From Macrolepiota albuminosa (Eukaryota; Basidiomycota; Agaricomycetes; Agaricales; Agaricaceae), in the NCBI GenBank assembly GCA_027475525.1, contig JAMWFC010000108.1, forward strand, positions 621,811 to 685,810: 64,000 nucleotides of DNA, read 5' to 3'. Shown in pieces: positions 56,777 through 64,000 of the stretch. Position 1 is the first letter of the stretch. Every line of letters starts with the position of its first letter. The notes beneath the pieces are model-generated. The model was given only the letters and a program-made list of their open reading frames with translations, was not told the origin of the DNA and searched no databases. The position numbers and the translations under genes were made by a program.

Positions 56777-57336
56777 CATAGGTGGCAAGTCCTGATGTAC
56801 CAGGCGATGTCAGCGCTAATGTGAGGCCACCAAAAGCGCTCCAAAAGAGAGGCCTGGGTAGCATACAAACTTCTATGACCAAGTTTGTCGTGCATAGCGC
56901 GCAGGATGCATAGGCAACTGTCAGGCTTGATGACTAATTTGTGAGCACCATTGCAATGACATCGCCAAAGATGATTGTTGGTAAAGAAGAAGTGAGTCGC
57001 ATAATATATGAAAGTGGTGTACTCATCGTTGTTAAGATGGTCTGGGCGCTTGAGGTCTTGTATCCATTGTTCAATGGCTAGGAGGCACTTGTCCTTGGCT
57101 CGGGCTTTGGCAGATTGGGGTATGGCATTGTAGGTAAGTTGGCAGCTGTCTTCTCTTAGCGGTCGAGGCTCTTGTACAATCCTTACTGGAGGCGAATCCT
57201 GAGTGAGGATGCTTGCTATGTAGAACATAAGCAGCACCCTAAAGGTGACTGATTGGTAAGGGACAATGGGGTGTAGAAGAATGGTGGTGGGCTGTTGCTG
57301 ACAAAGTAGCGGAATGGGCTGTTGAATGAGGTGCAT
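56777..57336 (-). pseudogene. Element C integrase, N-terminal part
   Basis: Integrase zinc finger HDKLGHRSLYATQASLLERF .. YIRTCHL, cut after CHL by element B. The upstream part gives WIQDLKRPDHLNNDEYTTFI. The rest is at 45372-44435. Confidence 0.85.
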
Positions 57337-57417
57337 AAAGCCATGTAGTCAGTTGACCCAATCTTCAAAGTCGCTATCATCTTTAGAGTCATTTGCTGGG
57401 TTGCCAGGTTGCTGTGG

Positions 57418-59391
57418 TCACCTAGAGAATCCGTCTGGGCCATGGAAGGTGCCTTTAATGTGAACAAGTTCAAAGTGAAACATAAGGATAGCTACTACCC
57501 AACGGTTCATGCTGGTGGACGGCTGTATGTCAGGGTTTTGCAGCATACCCTTAATGTACCTAGCGTCCACTTTGACGATAAGGTTGCACATGCCAATAAG
57601 GTACATCCTTAGTGCCTGGAAAGCCTTGAAGAGCCTGTATAGCTCCAACTTGGGCTGGCTGTAGTGTGATTCCTGGTCGTTAAGTGTAATAGACCCAAAG
57701 CAGTTGTAGCAGCGCTGTTTCTGGTTGTCGCTAAGGCACTGGCAGAGGAAGTAACCAACAGCAATATATGAGGTGTCAACTGCCAAGATGACAGGGTCGG
57801 CAGAGGTGTAGTTGATAGGAACAAGGGGCTTAGCATCTTTCAATGCCTTGACAAGGTTGCGTTGGGAATTAACTTGGTCAGGGCCAAACTCAAAGAGTTT
57901 GTTAGCGTGTGTGAGTCAGGTAAGGTGATGAGCACGATGGGCAAAGTTCTTGATGAAAATATGGAGGACACCAATGGTTCCTAAGAAGGTGCACACCTCA
58001 GACAGGTCATGGCAAGGACCCCAACGCTTGAGGAGGGCTAGGCAAGATTCGTTGGGAACGTGACTGGTGGGAGTGCAGATGTGGCCAAGTATCTTGAACC
58101 TTGGTGCACAGAGAAGGAGCTTGTGACTGCTAAAGGTGCCACCGCTATACTTCATGTGCTGGAGTATACGGTTGAGAAGCTGAAAGAAGTCCCAAAGTGC
58201 TAAGCGTATGTTGTGGTTGTCAGAATGCTTCTCCGGCAAGCCGTTGTGGAGTTGCCAGTCCTTAGGACCTTTAATGCCAATGTCATCTATGAAGCTGAGC
58301 ATGTTATAGGGGATCTCAGGTTGCAGGATAAAGGTGATGTCATCGTGAAAGATAGGGACTGAGTTAGTCCAGCCCATAGGGAGAGTAACTAGGTGCAAGG
58401 CACCAAAGGGAGTGTGGAAGGTGGTAAGGTTGCAGAAAGAGGGATGGATCAAGCATTTGTTGTAGCCAACATAGAGGTCAAGAGTGGTGCCACAGATGCA
58501 ACTGGCAAAGGATTTGGCGATGTGGTCAGGAAAGGGAGGCATGCCAGAGTGCTGAATAGTAACCTTATTCAGTGGCTTTAAACTGTGAACAATATGCAAA
58601 TTACCGTTTTTCTTGAGAATGCAGAACCAACAGGAACGGTAAGAGCTGTTAGATGGCTCGTAGATGCCAGCCTGTATCTTGGTGCATATAATTTGACAGA
58701 CCTCAGCCTCTATGCCAGGCAGCAAGGGTCTGTTGTGTTCAGTCCAAGGCATGTGAGGAATAGTAGGGATTACCACTGGCAGGAAGAAGTCTGTGTGCAA
58801 GCTACCATGCTCAGAGTCCTCTCAAGCAAAGGCTTGATTCTGCTTAGCAACAAGGTCAGTAAGAATGTCCAGTTTGTCCTTGGTGAGGAAGCCAGTATCG
58901 TGATCCTTAGCAAATTGCTGTTGGCACTTGGCAGTAAATTATCCTGTCGGTTGAAATGGTAGCAGGTGTAGCGTGAGAGTTGGCATGTCAGCAAGCAGGT
59001 CACCAAGGATATGACATTTGATTCGAAAAGCTTCTGGCAAGTAAGCAGCAATGGGTTTCATTTTAAGTGCGACGGGCTTGTATTTCTTTTTGACTTGTAC
59101 CCCTTTCCTTTTAGGTGTGTTAGCATTAGTATAAACAGAAGTGGAAAGGGGACTAGAGTCAGTAATGATAGAGTGGGAAGCGGAAAGTCCAAGAACGGCA
59201 GGAGCAGAGGCTCCAGGAAGAGTGGTTAAATATGTATCTTTTGTAGCAATTTTATGGAAAGAGTCCAAAGTGGTAAGGTACAAGTAGGCAAGAGATGAGT
59301 CGGTAATGTTTTGTGTGGTTTTCTGGGGATTTTCAGTAGCGAAACTAGATGTAGTAGAGAGTACTTCTGTATCAAGAAAGGCCATTTGCAA
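57418..59391 (-). pseudogene. Element C reverse transcriptase and RNase H
   Basis: RT on the minus strand: PLLPGIEAEVCQIICTKIQ, LDLYVGYNKCLIHP, FHTPFGALHLVTLPMGWTNS, and the catalytic FIDDIGIKGPK (FIDD box) near 58290. RNase H/RT connection: VILAVDTSYIAVGYFLCQ, ESHYSQPKLELYRLFKAF, then FELVHIKGTFHGPDGFSR near 57430. Stops and shifts near 58950 and 57910 break the frame. Confidence 0.88.
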
Positions 59392-59657
59392 AATATGTAC
59401 AAGACCACTGGCATGGTCATATTCTAGCGTGAGCGCTACATCTCAATGATTGTTGCCAATCACCTCCTCGATGGTCTGTGAAAACACCGGTGAGGCTGCT
59501 CACTGGTGTGATGTTCAGTAAACTCAGGTGGCTTTTTGCGAGTACCTTTCTGTTGCCCCCTAGAGAATGTTGGTACTGTGTGTCTGATACCGGAGTTGGG
59601 GTCACTAATGGTTAATGTTGTTTTCTTGTCAGTAAGAGTTTTGACTACCGAGCATGC

Positions 59658-60614
59658 TCAGACATCGAAAAGTCTACCAAGTAGGAGGTCGTAGGTGAGT
59701 GAGCGTAGGATGTGAATCTGTAGGTAGAACATGATGTTGCCAATAGTGCATGGTATGTTCTTGGCAAGGCTGAGAGATCTGTCGATGGTACTGTTAGTGC
59801 TCTGCATGTTTAGCACAATGTTAGGGTCATAGATTAAGCCTAGCTTGTTAGCGACCTCTGCAGCCATTGAGATGATCTGGGAACTGCTGTCCACAATGGC
59901 CTCGACGTCACTTTTATTGTCAACAGTAAGCATGATAGACCTAATGGCATGGGAGTCCTGGGCAACTGTAAGGATAGCAGGATCTTCTCCATGCTCTAGT
60001 GACCGCATATATGTTTCTACTGGATCGACTGAGGTAGTGTTAGCGACGGAGTTGGCAGCAAATGTGTTGGCACTAAGGGTAACAGGAGGATTGGTAGTTA
60101 CAGAGAAGCCAGGGAGTGCATTGTCCAACTCATTGATCTTGGTAACGGTGGTCACTAAGGGCTGTTGAGGTGTAACAGCCGTTTTTACCTGATTCCTGAC
60201 ATTGGGAGTGATACTGTAGAGTTCTTCGACCAAGAGGATGACTGGAGTTTTCATAATGCAGCTGAAGATGTGATTGGACTTCTCTATGTCAAAGATTGGC
60301 ACAGTGGAGCAGTAACTGCCTTCAGGACGTTTCTTGGGAGCAGCGAAGTTGCGTTGCGCAGGAGTGTGATACCTATCAGAGAGGCCAGCATAAGGATGGA
60401 GAGGCGGCAAGAAAGCGTCAGGAATGGGAGTAGACATGGGAGGTTGGACAGCAGGAGCTGGCGTAGCTGATGCAGATGACATGGCAGGTGCAGGGTCAGT
60501 GGTAGGAGTAGTAGGCAGAGACAAGTTGTGAGCAGCTGACATGGGTTTATAACCGTGCAGAGGTTGTTTAGACTGTTTAATTTTGACACCATCAAATACC
60601 TGGTTCTTTAGCAA
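59658..60614 (-). pseudogene. Element C linker and aspartic protease
   Basis: Open for 318 codons. A Pro/Ala/Thr-rich linker leads to a retropepsin-like domain near 59910-59660: VEAIVDSSSQIISMAAEVAN, LNMQSTNSTIDRSLSLAKNI and YDLLLGRLFDV. The active site reads DSS where DSG is usual, so the protease is probably inactive. Confidence 0.8.
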
Positions 60615-60650
60615 GCTGAGTTCCTGTTCTAGTTTGGAGATGTGCTCTTT

Positions 60651-62092
60651 CTAAGAGAAACTGGAGCGGTCACTAATGCTATCAAAGTGCAATACCTTGT
60701 AGATCATCTGCTGCTGTGCTGCCTGGTTGGGATTGAGATTAGCATTGCCTGAGAGAATGCCAGTAACAATTTGTCCTGGGTTGCGCCTGTGCCATTTGTC
60801 TACCCATTCCTGGTAGGTCTTGAGCTCCAGGTAGTTCAGGATGATAGCACCTGTGGTTAAAACAACCTTGCCATTGATAGCCCTGTGTACTTTACCCTGC
60901 CGTATATAGTTTTCCAAAGTATTGCAGCGTCCACGAGTCATCATGTGTCCTATTTCACCACAGAAGTGGCAACTGTTGGATCCTGGCACATTAGCAACAT
61001 GGGCAGCAGTCATGCTAGTGGCAATCATAGTCTTGATTCAGGTCATGGCAGAGGCAACAGCAGCGTTGATGGTGGCATTGAGGTCTTCTTTCTTCACGAA
61101 GTCGGTAGCGGGTGGTGCGGCAGTGGTCTGGACTGGAAGGATGCCATTGGCATGTTTGAACAGGGTCGTCCTAGCACATTGAATATCGATGCCAATTCCT
61201 GTGTCAGTGCCTTTTAAGATCCATTTACCTGCCTCAAAGACATCGGCAACAGCGTAGGGTTCTTCAAGATGATGGGTCTAGTGTACAATTTCTAAGCACC
61301 TAGCAATGCGAGCCCATAGCAACGTCAGGATGCCTTGCTGAAATAAGCAATGTTCTTTGTTAATATAGAGTTTACCATTCTGGAGGACCCACCTGGCAAC
61401 CTTTTGGAATTCCTGATAGTAAGTTGAGAAGGCACCAAGAGAGTAGGTACTGCTATTGAAGGTATCCTGCATGAGTTTCTGGAGTTCATTTACCATGTAT
61501 TGCATAGCTTCTTCTGCGCCAGGGTAGAGCTGAATAATTGCCACTTCCATCTGTCATAAGTACCGTTAATAGCTGGTTGGGTGCCAGGCACAGGAGCAGA
61601 AAATTTGGGAAGACTGGTCTATGTTTCTGGTGTGTTGTATTCCTTCATTTGGGTGGGGTCGGTAACCCCACAGTCTCTAAAGAGATATTCAAGTTCTTTG
61701 AAATATTGGGAAAGCTCACATGGCTTGGACTTATTCCATTTTGGTGCTGAAAAATGGTTGTGTGGCAGCATGCACTGAGAAGGCTGTTCCATAGCAACTG
61801 GCCTGCTGTGCAAAGGAGACAGTAGTGGAGATGGTGCACTAGTGGTTGGTAAAGGGACCTGGGAAATGTCTAGGTGGGAAAGTGGTGTTAAAGGGGTAGG
61901 TGGAGTGGAACACTGAGGATCAGCAAGAGGTGATGCTAAGGAGTCATTTGCGGTAAAGTCGAGAGAATGTGGGAAGAGATCAGGAAAGTCGTCTACAGTG
62001 GCGTTCTGTAGTTCCTGAGCGAGAGATAGACCCAGTAAGGCACCAGGTGGTTGAGGAGTTGAAGGGTGGGAAGAGACAATGCCTTCTGCCAA
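60651..62092 (-). pseudogene. Element C gag
   Basis: Starts MAEGIVSSHPSTPQPPG at 62092. Capsid-like: FSAPKWNKSKPCELSQYFKE, YFKELEYLFRDCGVTDPTQM, then VAIIQLYPGAEEAMQYMVNE, FQQGILTLLWARIARCL, FEAGKWILKGT. Zinc finger CHFCGEIGHMMTRGRC near 60960. Several stops (for example at 61619, 61557, 61278, 61037 and 60651, TGA or TAG) break it. Confidence 0.85.
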
Positions 62093-62154
62093 CTGCTCTA
62101 GCAGGTGGTGTATGCGCTGGAGACGAGTTTCTGGCAGAATTCTGCCCTAAAGTC

Positions 62155-62172
62155 CCTCATGGTGGGCTCCAA
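62155..62172 (-). other. Primer-binding site of element C
   Basis: Two to three bases inside the LTR the minus strand reads TGGAGCCCACCATGAGG. It starts with TGG as expected for pairing with a tRNA 3' CCA end, unlike elements A and B. Confidence 0.55.
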
Positions 62173-62174
62173 TT

Positions 62175-63163
62175 TGATGATGCCTAAAAGTAGATCAGTA
62201 GCAGATATGGTTTACAGCTACTGACCTGTGTGACAATGCGTTGGGTGCACTAAGATTGAGGGAGTCCTAGGCAGTTCTCAGAGAACAAGTCCGAAAAATA
62301 GCTAAATGGCAGGATTCGGTGAAAGTCAGTAACGATAGTTGGCAAGGAAATGTGGTAAGGAAGGTGCACCAACAATGAAGTGCACCTAAAAGGGTAGGAA
62401 GGTGAACATGGTTAAATGTGGCAAGAGGACATGGGAAAGAAACTAGAGGCTTAGTGACGACTAAGCTGCATGATGCCTGCTGTAAGTGCAAGGTGCGTAG
62501 GTTCTGTAAGCGTAACTGTGGCAAGTAGGCTAAGAGTATTCAGACAATTGGCGACTATGAACTTAGTCAGCTCAAGAAAAATCTGAACCGTAGAGTGAAC
62601 TGAGGGGTGTAAAGTGGGGTACTCTGTTCTGTGGTAACTAGCAACAATGATAAGTATTTATAGTGAGAAACAAGTTCCCTGCCGCTAAGGGGCTAAGGGT
62701 CGCCAAGGGATGGTGAACTGTAAGTAATGTAATTAAGTGTCTTGTATTAAACTAAATGTTGAGAAATGAAGCAAGCAAGCTGTCTGTTTGTCCGAGGTGG
62801 GGCGCCAAGAGATGTCAGGTGCCAGGGTAAACATCAGGCCATCCATCACGAGTAAATGACATTATTCCTTTTTTGTAAGCACTGTCACTGGCTAGCTAGG
62901 CCACGTGCTGATTAATGAGCGCCACCTGTCAAGCTCTTACTGATGGTATGATGACAGCTGTCATTCCAGCTGCTGCCAGTGCTATCACTGATTGACCTTG
63001 ATGGTTGCCATGTGTGTCCATCGGAAATGGCCTAGAAAGGATAAATCGCTTGTGCCAAGTTTGGCACAAGTGTGGCAAGATGTCTGGAACCAATGCTGAG
63101 TCTGCTGTTGATGTGCCTAGCCTGTGTGGTGTTGATGTGCCTAGCCTGTGTGGAGTCCTATCA
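62175..63163 (-). repeat. LTR of element C (5' LTR)
   Basis: 989 bp, longer than its partner mainly through a 23 bp tandem duplication (GTTGATGTGCCTAGCCTGTG.. at about 63109-63154) and a short TTGGCACAAGTGTGGC repeat. Followed by the TSD CCAG. Confidence 0.88.
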
Positions 63164-63722
63164 CCAGGCACAACTTGAATAATACGCTTCAGCACATATA
63201 GTAGCACTTAGGTGACAAGGGCACAAAGTGCCCACTGTATTCAGTACTAAATATACTGATTTGATGGTGAGAGTCCTCACCCTAAAACTCCAGATGTATT
63301 TGCAGTGTAAGGCTGTAAGGCAGTTGGGGGTGTCAACTCCCTGGAGCCACACTTCTGAGAAATGCTCAGCACGTCATAATCAGGACGTCAGAGTCAAGCT
63401 AGTAGAGACACTAGCATGGGTGCAGGAAGTGCCTGAAGCAAATCCAGTGAGTACTTTTTATACTCCATCAGAACAAGGGTGGCATGAGGAGCCTCTGCAC
63501 ATGCATAACTGAAACCCTAGAACAGAGATGTCAGGTCTGGAAGGACAAGCTAGTCCTGCTTATAAGGTGGAGAGCAAGGCATCTTTGATGCTGCATGTAT
63601 CAATGGTGGAAACATTGAGTGACAGAGTTGCATATCAACATATGCATAATGGCAATCTCAGGACTAAGGGATAGTCTCTTATTGATAATTAGGGCATTGT
63701 ATTTGAGGGCACTAAGCCCAGT
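63164..63722 (+). pseudogene. Gag relic of B', continued
   Basis: Matches element B gag from about 55716 down to 55180 (minus strand): TTCAGTACTAAATATACTGA, CAGTTGGGGGTGTCAACTCC, GAGTACTTTTTATACTCC, ATTGTATTTGAGGGCACTAA. It follows on from 30012 once element C is removed. Confidence 0.85.
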
Positions 63723-63809
63723 ATGGCACAAAGCAATCTCCTGTACAACATATGACATGTACTGTTGTGATGTCTCTATGTGGGCTAGGAGGCTGAGTTG
63801 CCTCATACA

Positions 63810-63935
63810 AGGCACTGTACTGGGGCATTGTACCCCAAGCTCCCATCCAAGCCAGGGAGTATGGACTCATTACCAGCACACTAGCTATGCCAGGGTAGTG
63901 TGCCAGAGTAATTGCCTTTGTCAGCTACCAGCCTG
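63810..63935 (-). pseudogene. Inverted fragment of B-family ORF3
   Basis: ACTGGGGCATTGTACCCCAA and GCCAGGGTAGTGTGCC match 48325-48420 of element B in the same plus-strand sense. It is therefore reversed relative to the adjacent gag relic, which is on the plus strand. A rearrangement or a second insertion lies between 63723 and 63810. Confidence 0.65.
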
Positions 63936-64000
63936 GAGAAAGATGACTTCCATAAGGAAGTGATGAGAGTATGCACATAACCCTCTATTTGCTGAGATGC

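Larger units (their letters stand above)
30013..63163 (-). mobile_element. Ty3/Gypsy element C, expanded by nested insertions
   Basis: LTRs 30013-30967 and 62175-63163 run TGATGATGCC..TCCTATCA, with the 4 bp TSD CCAG (30009-30012, 63164-63167). The flanks join within one B-family gag relic. Minus-strand order: LTR, primer site, gag (62092..), protease, RT, RNase H, integrase (split by element B), then antisense gene X, then LTR. Insertions inside: B (45373-56776), P (32777-42632, with a solo LTR) and a solo F LTR (43050-43567). Without them C would be roughly 11 kb. LTRs differ by many transitions and small indels, so C is older than A, B and E. Confidence 0.85.

Overview
The window is nuclear DNA of a filamentous basidiomycete, most likely an Agaricomycete. 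The evidence is a laccase gene split by 50-69 bp introns, basidiomycete-type Ty3/Gypsy and Ty1/Copia elements, a fungal Tnp2/Plavaka-like DNA transposon and an eisosome (Pil1) gene fragment. Only one ordinary host gene is recognised with confidence, the 3' two-thirds of a laccase at 26-1500. The rest is a transposon graveyard whose order of insertion can be read from target-site duplications (TSDs).

Layout. 2271-15240: decayed chromovirus F (minus strand), split by a young Ty3 element A (2939-14346, TSD GAGCT). 15241-20110: Copia relic D, split by a Tc1/mariner element T (17688-19371, TSD TA). 21795-28856: an unknown decayed gene Y, split by Copia element E (22652-28445, TSD GATGG). 28980-30012 and 63164 onward: a relic of the B family (B'), split by a single very expanded Ty3 element C (30013-63163, TSD CCAG). 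Inside C lie Ty3 element B (45373-56776, TSD CATAG), which cuts C's integrase, and an antisense intron-bearing gene X. Gene X is itself cut by Plavaka-like transposon P (32777-42632, 7-8 bp TSD) and by a solo F LTR (43050-43567, TSD GAATG). P contains an accessory gene, a captured Pil1 fragment and a solo C-type LTR (37336-38257, TSD GTGG). The deepest nesting is therefore B' > C > gene X > P > solo LTR.

A and B are distantly related chromoviruses with the same plan: gag-protease, a conserved UGA-CU stop, then RT-RNase H-integrase-chromodomain, then a third large ORF (ORF3, about 950-1080 codons) where an env gene would sit. ORF3 has no visible signal peptide or membrane segment, but it is clearly homologous between the two elements. 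It is the best candidate here for something little described.

Caution on the sequence itself: nine tandem duplications share a period of exactly 77 bp, eight of them perfect. The seven that lie in coding sequence each break a reading frame, and dropping one copy restores it. I read them as assembly joins, not biology. Most of the other breaks examined are TGA codons where a related element has arginine, which fits CGA-to-TGA transition decay.
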